A stretch of DNA of 64,000 nt, taken from NCBI GenBank assembly GCA_963778895.1, contig CAVZVZ010000005.1, positions 1,302,001 to 1,366,000 of the forward strand, read 5' to 3'. This DNA comes from CAVZVZ01 sp963778895 (GTDB taxonomy: Bacteria; Actinomycetota; Acidimicrobiia; Acidimicrobiales; Acidimicrobilacustridaceae). Below, piece by piece: positions 19,427 through 29,769 of this stretch; positions within the stretch are counted from its first letter, which is position 1; every line of letters begins with the position of its first letter. The position numbers were made by a program, and so were the translations under genes. The notes under the pieces were generated by a model. The model was not told the DNA's origin. It did no database searches and was given only the letters and a program-made list of their open reading frames with translations.

Positions 19427-19438
19427 CGCCAGGCGCCC

Positions 19439-19744
19439 CTATCCCCTCAACACCGTGATGTCGTCAGCGCTGGCGCTCGGCTTGCGGCGCGCGACGGCGA
19501 CCACGAGTCCGAGGCCGACCACGACCTCGGCCGCCGCAACCACCAGCACGAAGAACACGATCACCTGCCCTGCGGTGTCGTTCAGCATCTTGCCGAAGGA
19601 GACGAAGGTGAGGTTCACGGCATTGAGCATCAGCTCGACGCACATGATCATCACGAGGGAGTTCCGCCGGTACAGCACGCCTCCGGCGCCGATGGAGAAC
19701 AACACCGCGCCGAGCGCGAGGTAGGCCAAGTCGAGGTTCCGCAT
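19439..19744 (-). CDS. nuoK: NADH-quinone oxidoreductase subunit K (operon 2)
   Basis: 101 residues, three membrane helices. The pump glutamate is in CVELMLNAVNLTFVSF and a second in AAAEVVVGLGL. It shares one base with the nuoJ stop (TGATG), as in operon 1. Confidence 0.95.
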   Translation of the reverse strand: MRNLDLAYLALGAVLFSIGAGGVLYRRNSLVMIMCVELMLNAVNLTFVSFGKMLNDTAGQVIVFFVLVVAAAEVVVGLGLVVAVARRKPSASADDITVLRG

Positions 19745-20343
19745 CAGCCCGCGTCCTCGACCTTCGTATACAGATCCTCGTCGTCGGGTTCCTCGATCGG
19801 CTCGGGTTCGGGGAGCGGCTGTGGGTCGACGATGCGCCGAGACAACACCACGGCACCGACCACCGCGATCGTGAGCAGCGCCGCGGTGATCTCGAGCGCG
19901 AACACGTAGTTGGTGAAGAGTTGGTCGCCGATCTGGCGGATGTTGCCGTAGTCGGGCGCCAGGGCCTGGAGGCTCGAGCTCGCACCGGTGACGACATCGG
20001 AGCCACCGATGAGGATCACCGAGAGGATGCCGGCGCCGATGAGCGCGGCGACCACGAAGGCGTACACCCCTTGCCCGACCAACGGCTGCACCGAGATGTC
20101 CTCCTCGCGGTCGACCCCGAGCAGCATGAGCACGAACAGGATCAGCACCACGATGGCGCCCGTGTAGACGATGACCTGCACCGCGGCCAGGAGCTGGGCG
20201 CCGAGGTTGAGGAACAACACCGCGACACCGAACAGCGTCGCGACGAGACTCAGCGCGGAGTGCACCGGGTTGCGCGAGAACACGACACCGAACGCGCCCC
20301 CGAGCACGATGGCCGCGCAGACCACGAAGATGGCCGTCTCCAC
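19744..20343 (-). CDS. nuoJ: NADH-quinone oxidoreductase subunit J (operon 2)
   Basis: 199 residues, five membrane helices, with YTGAIVVLILFVLMLLG as the family segment. It has a 25-30 residue acidic C-terminal tail (LPEPEPIEEPDDEDLY) that the operon 1 copy lacks. It lies 3 bases from nuoI. Confidence 0.93.
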   Translation of the reverse strand: METAIFVVCAAIVLGGAFGVVFSRNPVHSALSLVATLFGVAVLFLNLGAQLLAAVQVIVYTGAIVVLILFVLMLLGVDREEDISVQPLVGQGVYAFVVAALIGAGILSVILIGGSDVVTGASSSLQALAPDYGNIRQIGDQLFTNYVFALEITAALLTIAVVGAVVLSRRIVDPQPLPEPEPIEEPDDEDLYTKVEDAG

Positions 20344-20346
20344 GGT

Positions 20347-21009
20347 TCAGTGACCCCCGTGTCCGGCGTCGTGGGAGCCGTGATCGTCGTGCGCGTCGGC
20401 CGATTCATCCGCTGCTTCGGCGTCGGCCTCGGCCTGCGGGGGTTCGGGAGCGCGCACGCCGTAGCCGAGCTCACCCGACCACGCGACCTTGCCTTCGAAC
20501 TCGGCGCGACCCGCGGGCGCGGTGGCGCGCATCCAAGCCGATGTGGGCTCGTCCTCGCCCGGGCGCCAGTCCTCCCAGGGCATGTGCTTGGGCCGACCGT
20601 CGTCGCCGACGAGCAACTCGGCTTTGGTGTAGATCGCATCGCGACGATCGGTGAACGAGAACTCGAACATCTTCGTCTCGGTGATCGCCTCGGTGGGGCA
20701 GGCCTCGACACAGAGGTCGCAGTGGATGCACCGCAAGTAGTTGATCTCGTAGACGAACCCATAGCGCTCACCGGGCGAGACCGGCGCGTCCGGCGGATTG
20801 TCGGCTCCCCGCACGAAGATGCACCGCGCCGGGCACACGCCCGCGCACAGTTCGCAACCGATGCACTTCTCCATGCCGTCCTCGTAGCGATTGAGGACAT
20901 GGCGACCGTGCACGCGGTCGGGCTTGGGCGCCTTCTCCTTCGGATACTCGGTCGTGACGACATGACCGATCTGCTTGAACGTGACGCGGAACCCGTCGAG
21001 GTAGCCCAT
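20347..21009 (-). CDS. nuoI: NADH-quinone oxidoreductase subunit I (operon 2)
   Basis: 220 residues. CIGCELCAGVCPARC and CIHCDLCVEACPTEA bind clusters N6a and N6b. About 50 residues longer than operon 1 NuoI: the last 20 residues (bases 20350-20410) are rich in His and Asp (six histidines), a possible metal-binding tail. ATG at 21009 overlaps the nuoH stop by one base. Confidence 0.94.
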   Translation of the reverse strand: MGYLDGFRVTFKQIGHVVTTEYPKEKAPKPDRVHGRHVLNRYEDGMEKCIGCELCAGVCPARCIFVRGADNPPDAPVSPGERYGFVYEINYLRCIHCDLCVEACPTEAITETKMFEFSFTDRRDAIYTKAELLVGDDGRPKHMPWEDWRPGEDEPTSAWMRATAPAGRAEFEGKVAWSGELGYGVRAPEPPQAEADAEAADESADAHDDHGSHDAGHGGH

Positions 21010-22234
21010 CAGTCGACCTTCCCCGCGAACTCGTCGGGGTGCTCGGCTCGACGAGCGCGCGCGGCCCCGATGGCCAGGCGCAACAGACCGGCGCCCACCA
21101 GGAACACGGCGATCGATATCCCGCCGACGACAACCGGGTTCCAGTCCTGTGTGCGACCCACGTCGAGCGCGGCGAGCAACAGGAACCAACCGAGCGCGAG
21201 CGGGATGAGCAGCTTCCAGCCGAGGTCCATCAGCTGGTCGTACCGGAACCGGGGGAACGTGCCCCGGAACCAGACGAACACGAACAGGAAGACGAGGAGC
21301 TTCAGGAAGAACCAGATGCAGCCCCACATCCACCCAGGGCCGAAGAACGCCGGCCCGGCCGGACCACCGAAGAAGAGGGTGACGATGATGGCCGACATGG
21401 TCACGGTGTTCATGAACTCGGCGAGGAAGAACAGTGCGAACCGAATGGAGCTGTACTCGGTGTGGAACCCGCCGACGAGCTCCTGTTCGGCTTCGACGAG
21501 GTCGAACGGCGGTCGGTTCAACTCGGCGGTCGCCGCGATCAGGAAGATCACGAAGGGCACGATGCCGACGAGCAACAGGTTCCAGTTCGGGATCCAGTTC
21601 CCGGGACCGTTCCCGGCCTGGAAATCGACGATCCCGTTCGTGGTCAGGGTGCCGCTCTTCAGCACGACCGCCGCAACCGACAGTCCCAGAGCAGCTTCGT
21701 AGCTGACCATCTGCGCCGACGCCGCGCACCGAACCGAGCAGTGGGTACTTCGATCCCGACGACCAGCCGGCGAGCATGATCCCGTAGACCGCTATCGACG
21801 ACATGGCCAGCGCGAACAGGATGCCGATCGGCGGATCGGCCAACTGCATCAGCGTGTCGTGGCCGAAGACCGTGATCACACCGTCGTTGCCGTTGTTGAA
21901 ATCACCGCCGAAGGGAACGATCGAGAACAACAAGAACGCGGGCACGAACGACGAGGAAGGGCGCCAGGATGAAGACCCGTCGCTCGGCCTTCTCCGGCAT
22001 CAGGTCTTCCTTGAAGAACAGCTTGATGCCGTCGGCCAAGGTCTGCAGGATCCCCCAGGGACCAGCCAGGTTCGGGCCGATCCGGTTCTGCAGGTCGCCG
22101 ATCACCTTGCGCTCGAACCAGACCATCAACATCGTGGCCACGAGCAGCAACACGAACACGATGACGACCTTGACGATCACGATCAGCACGGTCGCCGGAT
22201 CGATGTCGAACAGCAGCGGATCGGCGGCGAACAT
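21009..22234 (-). CDS. nuoH: NADH-quinone oxidoreductase subunit H (operon 2), frameshifted
   Basis: Three consecutive fragments in different frames together cover a normal NuoH: the N-terminus with RKVIGDLQNRIGPNLAGPWG (22234 to about 21950), the middle with GWSSGSKYPLLGSVR (about 21950-21720), and the C-terminal half with NRPPFDLVEAEQELVGGF and PRFRYDQLMDLGWK (about 21715-21009). Breaks near 21950 and 21720 look like single-base errors. ATG at 22234 overlaps the nuoG stop by one base. Confidence 0.88.
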
Positions 22235-24857
22235 CAGCCGTCCTTCCGCTCGATGCGCACGTCGGTGAAGCGTGCCGTCGCGTCGATGAGGTCGGCCACC
22301 GGCACGCCGGGTTGGTTGAAGCGCACAGCCGCGCACCCGCGCGGCACGCCCGGATCGATCTCGAGGTCGAGCGCGAGGGTCGTCCTCGGCGACGTGACGG
22401 AAACCTTGGCGCCCGCCCGCACACCGATACGGTCGAAGTCGTACGGATTCACGGCGATCCGCGTGCCCTCGGCCAGGCCAGCCAGCGACGGCGATCGCTG
22501 CATCGAGCACACCGTCGTCGTAGAGCTTGCGGGTGGCGATCAGACGCAGTGAGTAGCTGTCGAGCGCGGGCGTGTCGGCCGGCGCGGGCGCCTGCCACAC
22601 GATCGGCGCCGGGAACTCGGGGGCGGTCGCGCTCGCCGGCGCCTCGCCATCGTCGACTTCCTCGCCGTTCTCGTCGCTCACCTCGGCAACCTCGTCAGCT
22701 TCCGCGGGGCCAGGCAGCTCGACCACCGGGAGCGGAACCACGACCCCGTCGTTGCCGTCGGGACTCGTCAACAGCTCGTCGGTGACCCCGCGGTAGGCCG
22801 CGCTCACGGCCGCGATCTCGCCGCGGATCTGCTCGACCGACTCGAGACCGAGATCGACACCGAGCAAGAACGCCAGATCGGCCGCGATGATCCAGTCGGC
22901 CTGCGCCGTACCCGGAGGGGTGACTCGCTGGTTGAGCGTGCTGACCCGGCCTTCGAGGTTCGTAGCCGTGCCGGGCACCTCGGCGAAGCCGGCCGCGGGG
23001 AGCACGACCTCGGCCCGGCGCGACGACTCGGTCAGGAACTGGTCGAGCGCGATCACCGTGCGCGCCCCGGCGAGAGCCCGCGTCGCGAGATCCCGATCGG
23101 GGAAATCGGACATCGGATCGGCTCCGAGCAGGATCAGCGTCTCGATGCGACCGTCGGCCGCCGCCGCGAGCATCGCGGTCGCGTCCATGCCGACCCCGGC
23201 GGGCACACTCGGCCAACGGCTGGTGAACCAATCGCGGCCGGCGTCGAGTCCGACCCGGCCGGGCAACACACCGGGCGCCAACCCCATGTCGAGGGCGCCG
23301 TGCACGTTGCCGCGCCGCAGCGCTGACAGGAAACGAACGTCGCGTGATGCCGACAACAACACCGCGGTGGCGTCGACCACACCCTGAGCCGACTCGGCCA
23401 ACGAACCGCGGCCGAGCACGACGGTGAGCGGGCCGTCGCCTCGAAGGGCTTCGTGCGCCGCCGCGAGCAGATCGGGCGGGAGTCCGCCGACCTCTCGATC
23501 GGTCTCGCCGGCAAGGAGCGCCCGCACCACGGCGGCGTACTCGCCGGGGCGCACTGGAAGTGAAGCGGTGGCGATCGAGCTCGTCGACGTCCGCCGGGGA
23601 GAGATCTCGACGATGCGCGCACCGTCGTTCATCGCGGCATGACGAAGGCGCAGATGAAGGACCGGGAGCTCCTCCTTGAGATCGACCCCGATCACCAGCA
23701 CCTGGCCGCCGGCGCGGCAGACGTCGTCGATCGTGGCACGCGGCACGCCGAGCACGAGCTCGGCGGGTAGCCCGTCGCCGAGCTGCGCGTCGACGTTGTC
23801 GGTCCCGATCACGCCCTTGGCGAACTTGGCCCACGCGTACGCGCTCTCGTTCGTGAGTCGCGCGCCTCCGAGCACAGCAACCGTGGCCGGCCCGCCCGCG
23901 TCGAGACCTCGCCGAATGGCCTGGGCCGCGGCCTTCATCGCCACGTTCCACCGCACCGGAACGGGATCGCCCGAGCTGGGCGAGCGCAGCACGGGCTCAG
24001 TGAGCCGCGCCGGGCTGTTCACGGCCTGGAAGTCGAACCGACCCTTGTCGCACAACCAGCCCCAGTTGACGGGATCGATGTCGACGCCTAGATAGCGGAG
24101 CACCTCGTCGCGGGATGACTCGATCGACACTCGACATCCGACCGAACAGCTCTGACAGGTCGACTCGGTGGCCTCGAGATCCCACGGCCGAGCGCGGAAG
24201 CGATAGCTCGAAGCGGTGAGGGCACCAACCGGGCAGATCTGCACGGTGTTACCGCTGAAGTACGACGAGAAGGGTTGGTCAGGAAAGGTGTTGACCTCGG
24301 TCTGTCCACCGCGGTCGAGGAAATGGATCAGCGGGTCGCCGGCCACGTCCTTGGCGAAGCGGGTGCACCGGTCACAGAGGATGCACCGCTCTCGATCCAG
24401 GTACACCAGCTCGCTGATCGGGATCGGCTTCTCGTAGTGACGCTTCTCTTCGACGAACCGGCTCTCGCCCGGCCCGTAGGCCATCGTCTGATCCTGGAGC
24501 GGGCACTCGCCACCCTTGTCGCACACCGGGCAATCGAGCGGGTGGTTGATGAGCAGGAACTCGAGCACACCGTCCTGCGCCTTCTTGGTGACGGCGGACT
24601 CGGTGTCGACCTTCATGCCCTCGGTGCACTCGAGCATGCACGCCGGCTGCAGACGCCGGACCGCGACCCGTGTCGATCTCGACGATGCACATGCGGCACA
24701 TGCCCACCGACTCCATGCGCGGGTGGTAACAGAACCGTGGGATGTAGACGCCGTTGCGCTCGGCGGCCGCGATGACGAGCTCACCCTTGTTCGCGACGAG
24801 ATCGACACCGTTCACGGTGACGTTCACACCCTCGACAGTCGCCTCGGTGTCGCTCAC
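22234..24857 (-). CDS. nuoG: NADH-quinone oxidoreductase subunit G (operon 2), frameshifted
   Basis: About 870 residues. Cysteine sets seen in order: CYHPR...GMCRMCIVEI and CMLECTEG (N1b [2Fe-2S]); NHPLDCPVCDKGGEC (N5, with its histidine); RCILCDRCTRF with ICPVGAL (N4); and TCQSCSVGC followed by LCDKGR (the off-path N7 cluster). The C-terminal molybdopterin-oxidoreductase-like domain follows. An acidic low-complexity segment lies near 22620-22700. Frame changes near 24665 and 22500 separate the first ~65 and last ~85 residues. GTG at 24857 overlaps the nuoF stop. Confidence 0.88.
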
Positions 24858-26220
24858 GCGCCGCCTCCGGCCACGGCCTCGGGGGCGCGGCTCGGCGGTC
24901 ACCGGTATGTTCGCCTGCCGCGCCAAGCGGGCTCTTGGCGATGTACGCCTCGAACTCCTCAGGGAAGCGGCGCACCGCCGAGAAGATCGGCGAGACCGCG
25001 GACGGACCGAGCGGGCAGATCGTGGTCTGCTTGGGCGGCCAGGCGATGCCCGGGCTGATGTTGTCGCTCACGTCCATGAGCAACTGCAGGTCGCTCGGGC
25101 GGCCGTAACCGTCGATGATCCGCTTCAGGATGTGCTCGAGCCACGTGGTGCCCTCGCGGCACGGCGTGCACTTCCCGCACGACTCACTGGCGAAGAAGCG
25201 GACGACCCGATGGCAGGCTCGCACCATGTCGGCGGTCTCGTCCATGACGACGATTGCGCCGGAGCCCAACATCGACCCGGCTTTGTCGATCGTGCCCTTC
25301 TCCAGCGGCAGATCGAGGTGCTCCTCGTAGAACCACGGCGAGGACGCTCCGCCCGGGATGTACGCCTTGAGGGCGCGATCGCCGCGGATGCCTCCCGCAT
25401 AGACCGGGGCGTAGATGATGTCGCGGAAGGTTGTGACGCCGTACTCGACCTCGAACACGCCCGGGCGTTTCACATGACCTGACACGGCGAACATGCGAGT
25501 GCCGGTCGACGACTGATCACCGAGCTCGGCGAACGCGGCGCCGCCGTGCTCGACGATCCACGGGATGTTCGACAACGTCTCGACGTTGTTGACGATCGTC
25601 GGCTGCATGTAGAGGCCCTTGGCCGCGGGGAAGAACGGTGGCTTCAAGCGAGGCATGCCGCGGTTGCCCTCGAGGCTCTCGATCAAGGCGGTCTCTTCGC
25701 CCACGATGTACGCGCCGGCACCCCAGTGCAGCACGACGTCGACCGAGAAGTCCGAGCCGAGGATGTTCTTGCCGATGTAGCCGGCGGCATAGGCGTCGTT
25801 GAGTGCCTGCGCGACCCGCTCCTGCGCCAAGGCCATCTCGCCTCGGATGTAGAGGAAGGCCTGCGAGCAACCGACCGCCAGACAGGTGATGAGCACGCCT
25901 TCGATGAGCTGGTGAGGATCGGCCTCCAGCAACAAGCGATCCTTGTAAGTGCCCGGTTCACTCTCGTCGCCGTTCACCACGAGGTACCGCGGCCACACGC
26001 CGGGAGGACAGAACCCCCATTTCACACCGGCCGGGAACCCCGCACCACCGCGACCGAGCAGGCTCGCGGTCTTGACCTCGTCGACGATCTGTTGGGGCTT
26101 CATGGTGAGCGCTTTGCGCAGCGCCTTGTAGCCACCGGTCGCCTCGTAACGGGCCATCGTGTACGAGTCGTCGAACTCGAACCGGCTCGTGATGATCTTG
26201 GGCACGTCCGTGAGCGTCAC
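24854..26220 (-). CDS. nuoF: NADH-quinone oxidoreductase subunit F (operon 2), C-terminal frame changes
   Basis: About 455 residues, binds NADH and FMN and the N3 [4Fe-4S] cluster. GRGGAGFPAGVKWGF is the nucleotide/FMN glycine loop, and SCGKCTPCREGTT with TTICPLG supplies the N3 cysteines. GTG at 26220 overlaps the nuoE stop in GTGA. The last ~25 residues change frame at about 24927 and again near 24885; the frame that ends in TGA overlapping the nuoG GTG (24856-24854) is most likely correct. Without those shifts the frame would run on past nuoG's start. Confidence 0.88.
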
Positions 26221-26843
26221 GACCCACCACCCACGGGTGAGTCGGCGTCGGCGGCGCGCATCCACACCGGTTCTTCGCCCGAGTCCGGGCTGGCATTACC
26301 CGCCGCGGCCGCCTCGGGGATGTGCTGGCGGATACGCGCCAGCATGCCGTGCGGCGGCACCTGCTTGCGTCCGTTGCGCAGATCGTCGACGAGTTGGTCG
26401 AACCCGTCGGCACCGACGCGGTACTCGTAGCGATAGTTCACCTGGAGACACGGCGCTTCGGTACACGCCGCGATGCAGGTGACGCCTTCGAGCGTGATGA
26501 GACCGTCTTCGGTGGTCTGGCCAGATCGCACGCCGAGCGTCTGTTCCGCGTGGTGCAGCAGCTGGTCCGCACCGAGCAGCATGCAAGAGATGTCGGTGCA
26601 CACATTCACCACGTAACGACCGACCTCTTCGAGCTTGAGCATCTCGTAGAAGCTGCACGTGCCGAGCACCTCGGCCGGCGTGCACCCGATCAGCTCGGCG
26701 AGATGCTCGAGCGCATCCTCGGCAACGTAGCCATCTTGTTCTTGCGCGAGATGCAACAGGGGTACGAGCGCGGACTTGCGCACCGGATACCTGCTGATGA
26801 TCTCGTGCGCGATGGCCTCGTTGGCTGCAGTGAGTCGAGGCAT
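26217..26843 (-). CDS. nuoE: NADH-quinone oxidoreductase subunit E (operon 2)
   Basis: 208 residues, thioredoxin-like [2Fe-2S] protein of the NADH-oxidising module. N1a ligands are visible in NVCTDISC and CIAACTEAPC. The C-terminal ~45 residues are a hydrophilic extension. It precedes nuoF with a GTGA overlap and follows nuoD with a one-base overlap. Confidence 0.94.
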   Translation of the reverse strand: MPRLTAANEAIAHEIISRYPVRKSALVPLLHLAQEQDGYVAEDALEHLAELIGCTPAEVLGTCSFYEMLKLEEVGRYVVNVCTDISCMLLGADQLLHHAEQTLGVRSGQTTEDGLITLEGVTCIAACTEAPCLQVNYRYEYRVGADGFDQLVDDLRNGRKQVPPHGMLARIRQHIPEAAAAGNASPDSGEEPVWMRAADADSPVGGGS

Positions 26844-28166
26844 CAGCGATCGACCTCACCCATGATCGGGTCGACCGACGAGATCACCGCGACTCCATCG
26901 GCGACCAGACCACCGTGCATCATGTGCGGCAACGCCTGCAGGTTGACGAAGCTCGGCCCGCGGATGTGCATGCGGTACGGGTTCGAGCTGCCGTCGCTCA
27001 CGATGTAGCAACCGAGCTCGCCGCGAGGCGACTCGACCGCCACGTAGGACTCGCCCTCGGGCACCTTGAAGCCCTCGGTGAAGATCTTGAAGTGGTGGAT
27101 CAACGCCTCCATCGACTCGTCGATGCGAGCCCGGGGCGGGGGCGTGATCTTCTTGTCCTGGATGCGGTAATCGCCCTTCGGCATCTTGTCGAGGATCTGG
27201 CGCACGATGTGCATCGACTCGCGAACTTCGTTCAACCGGATCGCGTAACGGTCGAAGCAGTCACCGAACGACCCGACGATGACGTCGAAGTCGATCTGGT
27301 CGTAGGCGAGATACGGCATGTCGCGACGCAGGTCCCAGGCGTAGCCGGTGGAACGCAGGATCGGGCCCGTGATGCCGAGCGCCACGCACTCCTCACTGGA
27401 GATGACTCCGACGCCCTGGAGCCGGTCGCGCCAGATGGGTTGGTTGGTCATCAACACGTCGTATTCGTCGAGGCGCGGGGTGATCAGGTCGATCAGGCGA
27501 AGGACATCGTCGCGCCAGCGCGAGCGGAAGGTCGGCTGCGACCCCGCCCGGGCGCACGAAGTTGTGGTTCATGCGTAGCCCGGTGACCTTCTGGAAGAAG
27601 CGCAGCACCTCTTCGCGCTCGCGCCACCCGTACAGCATCATCGACACCGCGCCGAGGTCCATGCCGTTCGTCGCGAGGAACAGCAGATGCGACGCCATGC
27701 GGTTGAGCTCGCACATGAGCATGCGGATCCAGGTGGCCCGTTCGGGCAACTCGATCTCGAGGAGCTGCTCGACGCACAACGAGAACACGAGCTCGTTGAA
27801 GATCGGCGATGCGTAGTCCATGCGCGTCACGTTGGTCGGGCCCTGGAGATACGAGAGCTCCTCGCCCGTCCACTCCATACCGGTGTGCAGGTACCCGACG
27901 ATCGGCTTGCACCGCAGCACGGTCTCGCCCTGGAGCTCGAGCATGAGGCGCAGGACGCCGTGTGTGCTCGGGTGCTGCGGACCCATGTTGATGAGCATGG
28001 TCTCGTCTTCGGGCGCCGCCTCGAGCTCGGCGGCCACGGACTCGGCCTCCTGCTCGGACAGGCGCAGCACAGCACCCTGCTCGCGAAGGCGCTCCGCCGC
28101 GGACACGACGTCGCGCGACGTCATCTCCTGGGTTCCCTCGTCGGTCAGGTGGGTGTCGATGCTCAT
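26843..28166 (-). CDS. nuoD: NADH-quinone oxidoreductase subunit D (operon 2), frameshifted
   Basis: N-terminal half (28166 to about 27540) with MGPQHPSTHG and VGYLHTGMEW; C-terminal half (about 27535-26843) with WDLRRDMPYLAYDQIDFDV, ALIHHFK and SSVDPIMGEVDR. One frame change near 27540 joins them. Residue 95 is threonine (LHTG) where operon 1 NuoD and mitochondrial NDUFS2 have arginine. The quinone-site His and Tyr (SYLQ) are kept. ATG at 28166 overlaps the nuoC stop in ATGA. Confidence 0.9.
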
Positions 28167-28720
28167 GGCGCCACGACATCCGGGCTGCTGACCGGGTTCT
28201 TGAACTGCACCGGGATGCGACCGCTGTTGTAGTCCTTGCGAAGCGGGTGCCCGACCCAGTCCTCGGGCATGAGGATCCGGCTCAGATCGGGATGACCGGT
28301 GAAGCTGATGCCGAACATGTCGAACACCTCGCGCTCGAGCGCGTCGGCGCCGGGGCACATGTCGGTGATCGACGGCAGGGTCGGATCGCTCTCGGGCACC
28401 TGCACCCGGACGCGCACGCGGCTGCGCTGGGCGTGGCTGATGAAGTTGACCACGACCTCGAACCGCTCGGGCGTGATGTCGGGCGGAAGACCGCGGTCAC
28501 CCTCGAAGGTCAGATAGTCGACGGCCGTGACGTCGACGCACATCAGATGTCCGTCCTCGTGCAGCCGGTGCACCAAGTCGAGATAGCCCGCGTTGTCGAC
28601 GTGCAGGACCACCTGGCCGCGCGGCCGCGTGACCGGCACGTCGAAGAGCAGCTCGGGTGGCCGCGGTGCTTCGGTCGCTGGCGCATCGGCCGGCGTCGAG
28701 GTCTGGTCGGACACGGTCAC
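28163..28720 (-). CDS. nuoC: NADH-quinone oxidoreductase subunit C (operon 2)
   Basis: About 185 residues. LEREVFDMFGISFTGHPDLSRIL followed by GHPLRKDYN is the NuoC signature. GTG at 28720 is preferred because it overlaps the nuoB stop in GTGA; GTG at 28714 is the alternative. It lacks the acidic tail of the operon 1 copy. Confidence 0.92.
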   Translation of the reverse strand: MTVSDQTSTPADAPATEAPRPPELLFDVPVTRPRGQVVLHVDNAGYLDLVHRLHEDGHLMCVDVTAVDYLTFEGDRGLPPDITPERFEVVVNFISHAQRSRVRVRVQVPESDPTLPSITDMCPGADALEREVFDMFGISFTGHPDLSRILMPEDWVGHPLRKDYNSGRIPVQFKNPVSSPDVVAP

Positions 28721-29289
28721 CGGCTCCCGAAGGTGACGGCTACGTCGCGGTGGTCGTGTTCCTCGATCTGGATGCCGGCGCCCTTGTTCTTGTCGCGCTG
28801 GGTCAGCTCGCCGGTGCGCACCTTCTCGTGGAGCGTCAGGATCGCATGCATCAGCGTTTCGGGGCCGGGCGGACAACCGGGCGCGTACACATCGACCGGG
28901 ACCACCTGGTCGACGCCTTGCACCAGGGCGTAGTTGTTGAACATGCCGCCCGACGAAGCGCACACGCCCATGGAGATGACCCATTTCGGATCCATCATCT
29001 GGTCGTGGATCTGGCGGAGTACCGGCGCCATCTTCTGCGAGACGCGCCCGGCGACGATCATGAGGTCGGCCTGCCGCGGTGACGCCCGGAACACCTCCAT
29101 GCCGTAGCGGGCCACGTCGTAGTGCGGGCCACCCATCGCCATCATCTCGATGGCGCAGCACGCCAGGCCGAAGGTGGCGGGGAACATGCTGCGACGGCGG
29201 GCCCACTTGACGAGCTCCTCGAGCCGGCCGGTGGCGAAGTTGTGCTGAAGTCCGGCCAGGCCGTCCTCGCGAAAGGTTGCGTCGGCCAT
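28717..29289 (-). CDS. nuoB: NADH-quinone oxidoreductase subunit B (operon 2)
   Basis: 190 residues. N2 ligands are in GLACCAIEMM, MGVCASSGG and APGCPPGPE. It has a C-terminal extension of about 30 charged residues (KNKGAGIQIEEHDHRDV) and overlaps nuoA by one base. Confidence 0.94.
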   Translation of the reverse strand: MADATFREDGLAGLQHNFATGRLEELVKWARRRSMFPATFGLACCAIEMMAMGGPHYDVARYGMEVFRASPRQADLMIVAGRVSQKMAPVLRQIHDQMMDPKWVISMGVCASSGGMFNNYALVQGVDQVVPVDVYAPGCPPGPETLMHAILTLHEKVRTGELTQRDKNKGAGIQIEEHDHRDVAVTFGSR

Positions 29290-29766
29290 CAGGCGGCCTT
29301 GCTCGGTTCTGGCGTCGGTTCGGACGTGCGACCTTCGAGCCCGACGCGGCGGATCGTCGACGACGCGGTACGCGCCGGCGAGACGACCTCGCTCGGCTGG
29401 TCGGCCTTGGCCGGCCCCCAGTCGAGCGCGCCGTTGCCGATCAAGTACACGAACGACTCGAACACCGCGACCGCGAAGATGACGGCAGCGCCGAGACCGA
29501 AGCCACCGAGCTCACGGAACGCGATGGCGTACGGGAAGAAGAAGATGATCTCGATGTCGAAGACGATGAAGATCATCGCGACGAGATAGAAGCGAACCGG
29601 GAAAGCGGTGAGGCGGCTCGCGGCTCGGGATGATGCCGCATTCGTATGGGGCCACCTTGGCCGGCGTAGGCCGCGGCGGAATCAGGAGACGCTGTGCGAC
29701 GCGGCTGATCACCCCGAACAGGGTGGCCAGCACCAACATGGCGAAGATCGGCAGGTACTGGCTCAT
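29289..29766 (-). CDS. nuoA: NADH-quinone oxidoreductase subunit A (operon 2), frameshifted
   Basis: First part (29766 to about 29610) has the first membrane helix and PYECGI; second part (about 29605-29289) has MIFIVFDIEIIFFFPYAIAF and the third helix, then a hydrophilic tail. A single frame change near 29610 separates them. First gene of the 14-gene operon, starting only 3 bases after the upstream membrane-protein gene, which implies that transcription continues from the cytochrome bc genes. Confidence 0.88.
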
Positions 29767-29769
29767 CGC

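Noticed and set aside
24854..24927. Fusion of NuoF to NuoG
   Set aside because: One frame runs from the NuoF C-terminus into NuoG without a stop, but only because of nearby indels. A TGA overlapping the nuoG GTG, as at other junctions of the operon, is a better end.
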